Below, one piece after another: positions 40,340 to 48,514 of a stretch of DNA of 64,000 nucleotides. The stretch's first letter is position 1, and each line of letters begins with the position of its first letter. A program made the translations under genes and the position numbers. The notes under the pieces are model-generated. The model searched no databases and was not told the origin of the DNA. It saw only the letters and a program-made list of their open reading frames with translations. The DNA lies in NCBI GenBank assembly GCA_958477305.1, contig CAUEFI010000002.1, positions 1-64,000 on the forward strand, in the 5' to 3' direction. Origin of the DNA: HGM12998 sp900756495. Its GTDB lineage: Bacteria > Bacillota > Clostridia > Oscillospirales > Oscillospiraceae.

Positions 40340-41004
40340 GAGATATCGTCCCTCTTCTCATCCCTGTTTATACGTACTTCCTCAGCCGCACGCAGCCGCC
40401 GCTTCTCACTCATGAGCTTCTGATACTGGCCCCAGGTCTTCCGCACCAGGCAGAGCAAGAGCACCGCATGTACGGCAAATGCAGCCAGAAAAGGAATTCG
40501 TATGACCCAGGATTCCAGCGCGATTGCGGAGCGCACAAACTTGACAATCAAAAAGGCATACACGAGGAAGAGGATGGGCGCCTGTGCAAAGGTTCCCCAG
40601 TTCGAGTACCCATTGGTATCAAGATATCTTCGTTCCCACCGGAACAGTTCCTCTCCGCCGTATAGGTTGTTCAGCTCCCCCTCCAGCACCATGATATAGG
40701 CGCCGATGTCAAACGACTTGAGCGTATATTTCATCAGGTTGGCAATACACCAGGAGAACAAAAACGGGAGCAGCAGAAACAGATACACGGAAGCAGGGCT
40801 CTGATATGCATAATAAATCATAACGCCCACAAATGCCAGAGGAATATAGAGCATGGCTAGGAAGTTGTTCTGAATCGAGGTGGATTCTGCCTGCAAATAT
40901 GTAATCTGTGCCAGCAGCAGATCTGCCCGTTTATCCCGCTCCCTCATCTGTTCGCCGTAAGCTCTCTGTTCCAGCGCCATGGCCATTCTTGTTATCTGCT
41001 TCAT
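40336..41004 (-). CDS. Hypothetical membrane protein heading the yaaA-bcp operon
   Basis: A 222-residue protein with an N-terminal charged coiled region (EQRAYGEQMRERDKRADLLLAQI) and about four transmembrane segments, two near residues 48-66 and 72-92 and two near 142-160 and 168-188, then a basic tail. No family is recognised. Four-base overlap with yaaA indicates coupling, so a role in the same stress response is possible but unproven. A TTGAAG-17-TACAAT promoter precedes it. Confidence 0.75.
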   Translation of the reverse strand: MKQITRMAMALEQRAYGEQMRERDKRADLLLAQITYLQAESTSIQNNFLAMLYIPLAFVGVMIYYAYQSPASVYLFLLLPFLFSWCIANLMKYTLKSFDIGAYIMVLEGELNNLYGGEELFRWERRYLDTNGYSNWGTFAQAPILFLVYAFLIVKFVRSAIALESWVIRIPFLAAFAVHAVLLLCLVRKTWGQYQKLMSEKRRLRAAEEVRINRDEKRDDIS

Positions 41005-41030
41005 TTCTATCCCTCACTTTCATTTTCCCA

Positions 41031-41059
41031 ATTGTACCAAATTCAGCAATATTCTTCAA
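41031..41059 (-). promoter_or_regulatory. Promoter of the yaaA-bcp operon
   Basis: Minus strand TTGAAG at 41059-41054, 17-bp spacer, TACAAT at 41036-41031. Confidence 0.65.
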
Positions 41060-41130
41060 ATCCTTATTTTTTGCCGCAGCTTCCGCAGCCGGCATTTTTC
41101 CTGCAGATACCGATCGTATAAGAATGACAG

Positions 41131-41181
41131 GGAATGGAGCGGCCGAGGAGACCAAATTGGTACCCTCGACCGCTCCATTCC
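41131..41181. repeat. Long imperfect hairpin between two operons
   Basis: GGAATGGAGCGG at 41131-41142 is fully complementary to CCGCTCCATTCC at 41170-41181. The interior also pairs (CGAGG with CCTCG, ACCAA with TTGGT). No T-run follows on either strand. It lies downstream of the convergent-free end of the ECF gene; terminator, RNA-processing site or small structured RNA are possible. Confidence 0.5.
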
Positions 41182-41234
41182 TAAAGCCACACTTCGGCTC
41201 ATCGAAAAAACGTCTTACAGATGTGTGGTGCCGA

Positions 41235-41747
41235 TCATATCCCCGCGGACAACCGCTCCTTCACCCTGGCCCCATCCAACGCCAGCGCCAGCACCACAAA
41301 GACGGCGCCGCTGGCCGCAGCCTGAATCAGGGTGCCCAAAAACTGGGGCAAAAAAGCGCTGGGCCCGCCTAACAGAACACAGGCCGCCAATCCGTAGCCT
41401 ACGGGTGAAATAAGGCCGGAGATGAAAATGGCCGCGATGTTCCGTGGGCAGAGGATCCGCGTCCGGCGGCTGGTGAAGGGCAGCACCACAATGGCCTTGA
41501 TGATGAGGGTGGGCACCACCCACATGGGCGCGGTGAGCAGATCGGCCAGCCCCGCGCCGACGGCGGCGGCTCCCACAGCATGGGGCAGCGGCAGCAGGCA
41601 GGCGGCCAGATAGATCAGTGCGTCTCCAATATGGATATATCCTCCGGTTGGAATGGGGATATGGAGCATATAGGCAGTCATCACGGCGATAGCGGCAGCA
41701 AACAGAGCTGCTGTCACCAGGCGGTACAGCTTCTGATATTCTTTCAT
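41235..41747 (-). CDS. ECF transporter S component, probably for vitamin B6
   Basis: A 170-residue hydrophobic protein with about six membrane segments and the S-component pattern: LVTAALFAAAIAVMTAYMLHIPIPTGGYIHIGDALIYLAACLLP (residues 9-52) and later PRNIAAIFISGLISPVGYGLAACVL. Such subunits bind a vitamin and use shared ECF ATPase modules encoded elsewhere. The divergent MocR/PdxR-like regulator at 41862 points to pyridoxine or a related B6 vitamer, as known for PdxU-type S components; specificity is an inference. GGAGGAATG precedes the ATG. Confidence 0.85.
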   Translation of the reverse strand: MKEYQKLYRLVTAALFAAAIAVMTAYMLHIPIPTGGYIHIGDALIYLAACLLPLPHAVGAAAVGAGLADLLTAPMWVVPTLIIKAIVVLPFTSRRTRILCPRNIAAIFISGLISPVGYGLAACVLLGGPSAFLPQFLGTLIQAAASGAVFVVLALALDGARVKERLSAGI

Positions 41748-41795
41748 GGTTCATTCCTCCTTGACTGCGCCTTGACTGTGGCCTATACTATACCA

Positions 41796-41830
41796 AAACT
41801 GGCCCGTTGAAAAGCACCAGTTTACCAGTA
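41796..41830. promoter_or_regulatory. Putative MocR operator between ECF gene and regulator
   Basis: AAACTGG (41796-41802) and CCAGTTT (41817-41823) form an inverted pair, and a further CCAGTA follows at 41825-41830, so on the minus strand TACTGGTAAACTGGTG is a tandem direct repeat. Repeated sites in a divergent intergenic region suit a MocR/PdxR dimer. Confidence 0.55.
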
Positions 41831-41861
41831 TTTTAAGGGGCCAGATCGGAGGGCTTGCGCC

Positions 41862-43256
41862 ATGGATTTTACCTTTACGCCCGACTGGGAGGCGGATCTT
41901 CCCCTCTATGAGCAAATCTACCGCTATGCGGTGGCCGAAATCCGGGCCGGCCGGCTAGCGGAAGGAGACAAGCTGCCCTCCCGCCGCCGGCTGGCAGAAC
42001 ACCTGGGAGTGAGCCTCACCACGGTGGAGCGGGCCTATGGCCTGCTCACCGCTGAGGGCTATATCCAGTCTGTCCCCCGCAGCGGCTGGCGGGTCTGTCC
42101 TGTGCTCACGCTGGAAGAGGCTGCTCCGCCCAGCCACCTCCACGTCCTCCGGAGCACCCCCGCTGCGCCCCCACGGAGCGCTCTGAATCCCTGCTTTTCT
42201 ACCGGAGCGGTGGATACCTCCGTCTTTCCCTTCTCCTCCTGGGCGCGGCTGACCCGGGAGGCGGTCTATGAGAACCCCGATCTCCTTCAGCGGGGCCATC
42301 CTCAGGGCGATCTGGGGCTGCGGGAGGCCCTGTGCGCCTTTCTTCATCAATACCGGGGTGCCGAGTGTACGCCCGAACAGGTGGTAGTGGGAGCCGGGAT
42401 GGAGTATCTGCTGGATCTTCTTCTCCAGCTTCTGCCGTCTGATACAGCCTATGCCTTGGAGGATCCGGGCTATCATGCCACCTACCGCGCCCTGGAGAAC
42501 CAGGGCCGGCGGATTATTCCCATCCCGGTGGACGGGGACGGCATGGACGTGGCTGCCCTGGCCGCCTCCCCGGCGGGAGCGGCCTATGTAACCCCCTCCC
42601 ACCAGTTCCCCCTGGGAGTTACCATGCCGATGGCCCGCCGCACTGCTCTGCTGCGCTGGGCCTATGAGGGGGCGGAGCGCTACCTAATTGAGGACGACTA
42701 CGACAGCGAATTTCGGTATGCCTCCCGCCCCATACCGGCGCTCCAGGGTCTGGACCGGCGCAGCCGGGTAATCTATGTGGGCACCTTCAGCCGGAGCATC
42801 GCCCCCTCTATCCGGGTCGCCTATCTGGTGCTCCCTCCTGCCCTGTTGGACGTCTACCACCGGAAGTTTTCCTATGCCGCCTCCACAGTCTCCCGCTTTG
42901 AGCAGGAGGTGTTAAGACGCTTTCTGATCTCAGGTCAATACGCCCGGCATCTGCGGCGGTCGGGCAGCCTCTATAAAGCCCGCCGGGCCGCTCTGGTCCG
43001 CTGTCTGGAGGCCCTTCCCGGCGGCTCGGTCTCAGGGAGCGAGGCGGGCCTCCACTTGCTCTTCTCCCTGGAGGGCCGGGGGGAGCGGGAGCTGGTGGAG
43101 GCCGCCGGACGCGCGGGCTATGCGGTCCGCGGCCTTTCCGAATACTGTCATGTCGCCACCGCCCGCCCCGGTACCCTGGTACTGGGATTCGCCGGGCTGC
43201 CAGAGACTTCCGCCCCTGCAGCGGTGGCCGCCCTGGCCGCCGCCTGGCGGCTTTAG
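41862..43256 (+). CDS. MocR/PdxR-type regulator (GntR HTH fused to aminotransferase domain)
   Basis: The 464-residue protein has an N-terminal GntR winged helix (LYEQIYRYAVAEIRAGRLAEGDKLPSRRRLAEHLGVSLTTVERAYGLL, about residues 11-58) and a C-terminal fold-type I aminotransferase domain with QRGHPQGDLGLREAL, EDPGYHATYRAL, VTPSHQFPLG, LIEDDYDSEF and GTFSRSIAPSIRVAYLV, where the Ser-Arg-Ser position carries no obvious Lys in the local motif; the PLP Lys may be replaced. MocR proteins typically sense PLP. Its divergent partner is an ECF S component, which supports a role in B6 uptake control. Confidence 0.9.
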   Translation: MDFTFTPDWEADLPLYEQIYRYAVAEIRAGRLAEGDKLPSRRRLAEHLGVSLTTVERAYGLLTAEGYIQSVPRSGWRVCPVLTLEEAAPPSHLHVLRSTPAAPPRSALNPCFSTGAVDTSVFPFSSWARLTREAVYENPDLLQRGHPQGDLGLREALCAFLHQYRGAECTPEQVVVGAGMEYLLDLLLQLLPSDTAYALEDPGYHATYRALENQGRRIIPIPVDGDGMDVAALAASPAGAAYVTPSHQFPLGVTMPMARRTALLRWAYEGAERYLIEDDYDSEFRYASRPIPALQGLDRRSRVIYVGTFSRSIAPSIRVAYLVLPPALLDVYHRKFSYAASTVSRFEQEVLRRFLISGQYARHLRRSGSLYKARRAALVRCLEALPGGSVSGSEAGLHLLFSLEGRGERELVEAAGRAGYAVRGLSEYCHVATARPGTLVLGFAGLPETSAPAAVAALAAAWRL

Positions 43257-43306
43257 ATAAGTCCCCTTTTTCCCTATTCCGGCATAGAATGATGTGAAAA
43301 GGGGGC

Positions 43307-43732
43307 GTGGCTGTGGAAGAGCAGGAACTTCTGGAGGAGCAGCTGAATACTGTGGACCAGTCCATCTTTTTTCTAATTCTGCTGATTCTGTCTGTGCTGC
43401 TCTCCTTCTGGTCGGTTCTCATCCAGCGTGGACAGCTTGTATGTACCATTGAGGGGAAGACGGAGGCGGCCGCGGCGGCCCCGAAGATCTACCCCATAAA
43501 AATCAGCGCGTCGGCGCTGGTAGTGGGATCCCTGGGCTTTTTTCTCTGTCTGGCCCTCCAGGCCTGCCGCTCCGCCGCCCAGGATGGCGACTGCGTCAGC
43601 CAAAAGTCGGCGGGGATGAATGTCTGGGCCAGCCTTTTTGTCTTTGCGGCCGCGCTTATCCGGCTTTACGACCTGAATTTTATGGAGCGAAATCAAAACA
43701 CTCTGGTTGACGAGAATCTGCAGCCGGAATAA
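43307..43732 (+). CDS. Hypothetical membrane protein with three transmembrane segments
   Basis: The 141-residue product is preceded by AAAGGGGG and a GTG start. It opens with an acidic, Glu/Gln-rich stretch (EEQELLEEQLN), then hydrophobic segments at about 19-38, 67-85 and 105-120. Cysteines occur at residues 46, 80, 87 and 95. No family is recognised. It is followed by a strong terminator, so it is not in the same transcript as the sigma factor that comes next. Confidence 0.7.
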   Translation: MAVEEQELLEEQLNTVDQSIFFLILLILSVLLSFWSVLIQRGQLVCTIEGKTEAAAAAPKIYPIKISASALVVGSLGFFLCLALQACRSAAQDGDCVSQKSAGMNVWASLFVFAAALIRLYDLNFMERNQNTLVDENLQPE

Positions 43733-43753
43733 AACCGTGCAGCAGGCCGGCGA

Positions 43754-43799
43754 AAAGACTGCGGGGACATCTCAAACGATGCGCCCGCAGTCTTTCTTT
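43754..43799 (+). terminator. Terminator after the membrane protein
   Basis: AAAGACTGCGGG pairs with CCCGCAGTCTTT, followed by CTTTA; long loop of 18 nt. Confidence 0.7.
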
Positions 43800-43929
43800 A
43801 CGCCCGTCTTATGATACACAACCGGCGCCGCTTATCTTCATTCCTATTCAGGCAATGAAATTGAGTGTTTTCTGCTTTTTTCCCGTACTATGGTTGACCG
43901 GTCCATTTCAGCGAAAAGAGGCGAGTGCT

Positions 43930-44466
43930 TTGACTGATGAAAAAATCATAAGCGCCATTGCGCGGGGAGATGAGGCTGCCATCCATGCTGTGATAACGAA
44001 ATACTCCAAGCTCATGTGGTCAATCGCCGGATCAATTTTACACAATGTCGCGTCTGATGAGGATATCGAAGAGTGTGTCGCCGACGTCTTTGTGTACCTA
44101 TGGAAGCATCCAGAAAAATACGATGCGCGGCGGGGACGGCTCAAGGTCTGGCTCTCCGTGATCGCCAGAAGTCAGGCCCTCGACAGGTATCGGAACTTGT
44201 CAAAGAACAGCGCCGTCCCGCTGGACGATACGGTTTTTATTGACCAGGTTGGCGTTTGTGACGGAATTCTGATTGAGGAAACAAAACAGATGCTCGTTTC
44301 AGCGGTAAGATCACTCAAACAGCCGGAGCAGGAAATTCTGGTGCGCCGATACTATTATGAGCAAAAGCCGAAGGAAATTGCGCTGGCGCTCGACATGCCC
44401 AAAAGGAGAGTAGAAAACTACCTTTATCGCACGAAGTTAAAGCTCCGTGCAATGATCTCCAACTGA
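43930..44466 (+). CDS. ECF-type RNA polymerase sigma factor
   Basis: The 178-residue product has region 2 (SKLMWSIAGSILHNVASDEDIEECVADVFVYLWKHPEKYD, residues 29-68) with the polymerase-contacting and -10 melting segments, and region 4 (LKQPEQEILVRRYYYEQKPKEIALALDMPKRRVENYLYRTKLKLR, split near the C-terminus) with the HTH for the -35 box. A TTG at 43930 behind AGAGGCGA is chosen; the longer frame begins with a hydrophobic, uncharacteristic stretch. The following gene, 16 nt downstream, is the probable cognate membrane regulator. Confidence 0.92.
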   Translation: MTDEKIISAIARGDEAAIHAVITKYSKLMWSIAGSILHNVASDEDIEECVADVFVYLWKHPEKYDARRGRLKVWLSVIARSQALDRYRNLSKNSAVPLDDTVFIDQVGVCDGILIEETKQMLVSAVRSLKQPEQEILVRRYYYEQKPKEIALALDMPKRRVENYLYRTKLKLRAMISN

Positions 44467-44482
44467 ACAAGGAGGTTTATTT

Positions 44483-45760
44483 TTGAACGTTTTTTATCGG
44501 ACTCATTTGAACAATATCAAACGTATTTTTGAGGAAAAGACCGGAGTCACTGTAACTGCCCGGAAGGCCGTGCGTCCTCCCGTCAGGACTCTTGCCATTC
44601 TGGCGGCGGCAATTGCCTGTATTGCCGCTACAACCGCCTTTGCGGCAAGTCTCTTTTCCTCTCTGTCAGGCGATGACCTCGGCCTGTCTGCAACTTATGA
44701 AGGGGACGGCATTGTCTCCGTGCATGTGGAAAACAGGTCGGATAAAGAACTCCGCTTTGAACCTGTGTTAAAGCTGATGCAGTGGAGCACCGGCGAAGAA
44801 GTCCCGGCGCTTCAGGGGGACGTGTCCTTCAGCGGCACCGACATACCGGCCCACTCAGACGGGACCATGACCATCGACCTGTCAGATGCCTACGATATGG
44901 CGCTGTTGGAAGCACCGCTTTCGGACAAGGACTGGTATTATCTTATCCTGACAAACAACCGCTTTGCCTTCGGGCAGGATTGGATGTGTACGGTTATCTT
45001 TGCAGAGCCCATCCACACCGGCGTGGAAACTCCCGCACCTGTTGCACCGGCTCAAGCGGACCCGGAGCTCATTGCGGGCATTGAGGAAGAATTGAGGACC
45101 TACTTTGAAACTTATACAACGAATCCGGACGAGCGAAACCAACTGGCGGAGGAATACCTGGCGCTGTGCCAGCAGCTGCTGTCTCAAACAGAAGGAACCG
45201 TTGTGCCCGCTGTATCTCCAATGGCTCTGACGGTGAGAGAGCCCGGCGAACCCGTTGTCTTTGATCCTGCCGTGCCGCCGGATATGCAATTGCAGCTTGC
45301 CGGCATACACTGCCGCACAACAGACGGCTACGATAAGAAAATCGGAGCTTCCGATTCAGAGGGCGCACTGGTGATCAGCGCCTATGTCCCCCAGTGTCAG
45401 GGTCAAATTGACGGCGGCGCAGCTATCCCCCTGATTTACGTTTTCACATATGAGGCCGACGCCACTCACAATTCGGACAATTATGCTTTTATTCGCGGAC
45501 GGCTTTTGACCTTCGAAGAGATGGAGATATACAAAATTTATGAAGACGGGCAGTATGTGTGTTATGATGTCAGCGGCCTGTTCTATTCCGATCTGCGCCG
45601 GTATGTGGAAAGCATGGTGAGCCAGAGGAGCGACGTCTATTTTGATGAGCAGATTTGGGAGCGTGTGCAAAACCTCTGCACCTACTACAGAGAAAACCTT
45701 GGAACACTGCTGGAACGCAGGGATACTGCCGGAGGGGGCCAGTCCGTCCGGGAAGATTAG
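44483..45760 (+). CDS. Membrane-anchored partner of the ECF sigma factor (putative anti-sigma)
   Basis: A 425-residue protein: a short N-terminal cytoplasmic part (YRTHLNNIKRIFEEKTGV), one transmembrane segment at about residues 35-55 (LAILAAAIACIAATTAFAA), and about 370 extracytoplasmic residues with beta-rich character (LSATYEGDGIVSVHVENRSDK) and a Pro-rich linker near 185-195. The TTG at 44483 is preceded by AAGGAGGT. Such sigma/one-pass pairs are common envelope-stress switches in Clostridia; no ZAS or other named anti-sigma motif is seen, so the assignment rests on topology and neighbourhood. Confidence 0.72.
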   Translation: MNVFYRTHLNNIKRIFEEKTGVTVTARKAVRPPVRTLAILAAAIACIAATTAFAASLFSSLSGDDLGLSATYEGDGIVSVHVENRSDKELRFEPVLKLMQWSTGEEVPALQGDVSFSGTDIPAHSDGTMTIDLSDAYDMALLEAPLSDKDWYYLILTNNRFAFGQDWMCTVIFAEPIHTGVETPAPVAPAQADPELIAGIEEELRTYFETYTTNPDERNQLAEEYLALCQQLLSQTEGTVVPAVSPMALTVREPGEPVVFDPAVPPDMQLQLAGIHCRTTDGYDKKIGASDSEGALVISAYVPQCQGQIDGGAAIPLIYVFTYEADATHNSDNYAFIRGRLLTFEEMEIYKIYEDGQYVCYDVSGLFYSDLRRYVESMVSQRSDVYFDEQIWERVQNLCTYYRENLGTLLERRDTAGGGQSVRED

Positions 45761-45806
45761 GATATCCGCTTATGGAGGCGCAGCCGCTCCGGGCGGAGGG
45801 AACCGC

Positions 45807-46355
45807 TCAGTCCTCGCTGCCGCGGCCCAGGCGGGCTCTGACCCGTTCGCTCCAGCGCTCCAGCCGTTCCCGGGGCAGCAGATAGTTGATCAGCAGCGAC
45901 ATAGCTACGCCGATGGCAGTATCGGCCATTCGATTCAGGGCATAGCTCACATAGCTGTCCACGGGCGTATTAAAGAGGACAATACACAGTACCACGCCGC
46001 CGGGCTGAACCGCTCCAATCCAAAAGCACTGCGCCAGGACAATCAGGACAATGACGCCCAGGAACAGGAGGGGCACCAGCAGAAGGCGGTGCCCGCCGTC
46101 CGGATAGATCAACAGGTACAGGCGAAAGAGCCCCATTCCCAGAAAGCCGCCGATCACGGTGCCGAAGAGGCGGTTTCCCCCGTGGAGCTTCGAGTGCTCC
46201 ATATTGGCCCCCATGCCAAAGATGGCCCCAATACAGGCAAAGGTGGGGTTGCGGCCGATCAGAAAGTAGAGCAGGGCGCACAGAGAGGCTGAAAGGGCCG
46301 TTTTAATGTTGCGCGCGCCCACAGTGGGGCGGGGGCGGTCGCATCGCTGCTTCAT
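45807..46355 (-). CDS. ArAE/FUSC-type half-size membrane protein
   Basis: The 182-residue product has five to six membrane segments: NIKTALSASLCALLYFLIGRNPTFACIGAIFGMGAN (residues 16-51), further segments at about 65-83, 90-112 and 118-136, and a final MADTAIGVAMSLLINYLLPRERLERW. The pattern matches the membrane half of aromatic acid exporter/FUSC proteins and closely resembles the N-terminal domain of the AroE fusion at 6176-7594 (NIKTA vs IVKTA, ending in LL-N-LP). The ATG at 46355 follows GAGAGGAGC; the longer frame begins in the thyA promoter. Substrate unknown. Confidence 0.82.
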   Translation of the reverse strand: MKQRCDRPRPTVGARNIKTALSASLCALLYFLIGRNPTFACIGAIFGMGANMEHSKLHGGNRLFGTVIGGFLGMGLFRLYLLIYPDGGHRLLLVPLLFLGVIVLIVLAQCFWIGAVQPGGVVLCIVLFNTPVDSYVSYALNRMADTAIGVAMSLLINYLLPRERLERWSERVRARLGRGSED

Positions 46356-46471
46356 GCTGTAAAGCTCCTCTCGGAAAAGATAGACAAAAATGCCGAACGG
46401 ATTTACTATACTATAAAAATCCGTCAAGCAAAAGGGAAAGATAAAAAAACAGATGTTTTTCTGTTGAAGTA

Positions 46472-46500
46472 TTGTGCCCGGGCGCAACATTTGATAGGAT
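46472..46500 (+). promoter_or_regulatory. Promoter of thyA-folA
   Basis: TTGTGC at 46472-46477, 17-bp spacer, TAGGAT at 46495-46500. Confidence 0.6.
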
Positions 46501-46539
46501 AGAGGCTGCCAAAACATCCTCAGAGGGGAGAACAATGCC

Positions 46540-47370
46540 ATGAGCCGCGCCGACGAGCTTTTTATTGAAAACTGCAAGGACATTCTGGCCCACGGGGTAT
46601 GGGATACCGATCTGGAGGTCCGCCCCCGCTGGCAGGACGGGACTCCCGCCCACACTGTAAAGAAATTCGGGATTGTCAACCGCTATCAGCTCCAGGATGA
46701 GTTTCCCATCCAGACCATCCGCCGGATGGCCTTCAAGAGCAGTGTGGACGAGCTGCTGTGGATCTGGCAGAGGAAGTCCAACAACATCCACGACCTATCC
46801 AGCCACATCTGGGACGCCTGGGCCGACGAGGCCGGCTCCATCGGAAAGGCCTACGGCTATCAGCTGGGGGTGAAGCACCGCTATCCGGAGGGGGAGATGG
46901 ACCAGGTGGACCGGGTCCTCTACGATCTCAAGCACAATCCCGCCTCCCGGCGCATCATGACCAACCTGTACAACCACCACGACTTGAGTGAGATGGCCCT
47001 CTACCCCTGCGCCTACTCCATGACGTTCAACGTCAGCGGAAAAACGCTCAACGCCATCCTCAACCAGCGTTCCCAGGACATGCTCACCGCCAATGGCTGG
47101 AATGTGATGCAGTATGCCGCCCTGGTGTGCATGTTCGCCCAGGTCTCCGGCCTGATCCCCGGCGAGCTGGTCCACGTCATTGCCGACGCCCATATTTACG
47201 ACCGCCACGTCCCTGTGGTGGAGGAGATCATCTCCAGGCCGCCCTATGAGGCCCCCACGTTGTGGATGGATCCTTCCGTGACCAGCTTCTACGACTTCAC
47301 CAAGGACAGCTTCCGTCTGGAGGGCTACCGGTTCCACACCCTGGATACCCCCATTCCGGTGGCGGTATAA
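46540..47370 (+). CDS. thyA: Thymidylate synthase
   Basis: Methylates dUMP with methylenetetrahydrofolate. The 276-residue product has the nucleophile Cys157 in MALYPCAYSM, QRSQDMLTANGWNVMQYAAL and ADAHIYDRHVPVVEEI, all family signatures, plus the N-terminal loop with VRPRWQDG. AGGGGAG precedes the ATG. It is followed after 12 nt by dihydrofolate reductase, which recycles the dihydrofolate it produces. Confidence 0.97.
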   Translation: MSRADELFIENCKDILAHGVWDTDLEVRPRWQDGTPAHTVKKFGIVNRYQLQDEFPIQTIRRMAFKSSVDELLWIWQRKSNNIHDLSSHIWDAWADEAGSIGKAYGYQLGVKHRYPEGEMDQVDRVLYDLKHNPASRRIMTNLYNHHDLSEMALYPCAYSMTFNVSGKTLNAILNQRSQDMLTANGWNVMQYAALVCMFAQVSGLIPGELVHVIADAHIYDRHVPVVEEIISRPPYEAPTLWMDPSVTSFYDFTKDSFRLEGYRFHTLDTPIPVAV

Positions 47371-47382
47371 GGGGGGCGCGCC

Positions 47383-47859
47383 ATGAACCTGATCGTTGCA
47401 GTGGACCGGAACTGGGCCATTGGAAAGGGCGGGGATCAGCTGGTCTATCTCCCCGCCGACTTAAAGCGTTTCAAGGCCCTCACCACCGGCCATCCGGTGA
47501 TCCTGGGGCGCAAGACCCTGGCCACCTTTCCGGGCGGGCGGCCCCTCAAGGGCAGGCGGAACCTGATCCTCTCCCGGAACCCGGATTTTACCCCTGAAGG
47601 GGCGGAGGTCTTTGCAGATCTGGGCGCCCTGTGCGCCGCCGCGCCGGAGGACTCCTTCGTCATCGGCGGGGAGAGCGTTTACCGCTCACTGCTGGCCCGC
47701 TGCGACATGGCCTATGTGACGAAGATCGACGCCGCCTGGCCTGCAGACGCCTTTTTCCCCAACCTGGACGAGGACCCGGAGTGGGAGATCTCGGCGGAGG
47801 AGCCCCCCCTGGACCATGAGGGGCTCTTCTTCCGCTACGTGACCTATCGGAGGAAGTAG
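47383..47859 (+). CDS. folA: Dihydrofolate reductase
   Basis: NADPH-dependent reduction of dihydrofolate. The 158-residue product shows MNLIVAVDRNWAIGKGGDQLVYLPADLKRFKALT (residues 1-34; the Asp of PADLKRF is the catalytic acid), GHPVILGRKTLATFPGGRPL and FVIGGESVYRSLL. Normal length. One base separates it from the following nudix gene, so the three genes are one transcript. Confidence 0.96.
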   Translation: MNLIVAVDRNWAIGKGGDQLVYLPADLKRFKALTTGHPVILGRKTLATFPGGRPLKGRRNLILSRNPDFTPEGAEVFADLGALCAAAPEDSFVIGGESVYRSLLARCDMAYVTKIDAAWPADAFFPNLDEDPEWEISAEEPPLDHEGLFFRYVTYRRK

Positions 47860-47860
47860 C

Positions 47861-48421
47861 ATGTACCTGGAGGATATTAGGGCCTATGCCCCCCAAAGCG
47901 AGCAGGAGGAGGCCGACCGGCGGATCATTCTGGCGTGGGCGGAGCGTCTGGGGGACGCGGTGCTCACCCGGGAGAGCGAGAGTGCCCACCTCACGGCCTC
48001 CGGCCTTGTACTCAACGGCAGCCGCACCAAAGTGCTCATGGCCCGGCACGATCTCTACAGGGTCTGGGCCTGGACCGGCGGTCACGCCGACGGGGACGGC
48101 GACCTGCTCTCCGTGGCCCTGCGGGAAGCCAGGGAGGAGACCGGCGTGTCCCGGATCCGTCCCATCACCGGGCGGATCGATTCCCTGGAGATCCTCCCTG
48201 TCTGGGGACACCGGAAGCGGGGGCGCTATGTCTCCGCCCATCTGCATCTGAATGTATCCTACCTGCTGGAGGCCGACGAGACAGACCCGCTGACCCCCCG
48301 CCCCGGCGAAAACAGCGCTGTAGGCTGGCTCCCCGTGGATGGACTGCCGGGGCTCACCAACGAATGGCAGATGGACGACGTCTATCGAAAGCTTCTGCAG
48401 CGCGCCGGAGCAGCGGTATAA
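47861..48421 (+). CDS. NUDIX hydrolase with degenerate nudix box
   Basis: The 186-residue protein has the nudix fold with GGHADGDGDLLSVALREAREETGV (about residues 73-96). The REAREETG helix is intact, but the first conserved Glu of the box is Gly here. C-terminal part ends with a helical segment (NEWQMDDVYRKLLQRAG). It follows folA by one base, so its substrate could be a pterin or nucleotide linked to the thyA-folA pathway, but specificity cannot be read from sequence. Confidence 0.88.
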   Translation: MYLEDIRAYAPQSEQEEADRRIILAWAERLGDAVLTRESESAHLTASGLVLNGSRTKVLMARHDLYRVWAWTGGHADGDGDLLSVALREAREETGVSRIRPITGRIDSLEILPVWGHRKRGRYVSAHLHLNVSYLLEADETDPLTPRPGENSAVGWLPVDGLPGLTNEWQMDDVYRKLLQRAGAAV

Positions 48422-48514
48422 TCCACGTCTGTACATTCCGCATCTCCCCGCAGGCGCAGTACAGCCGAAAAACGTGTATCTTGGCAGAACGCTTTGTTCT
48501 GCCAGGATATTTTT

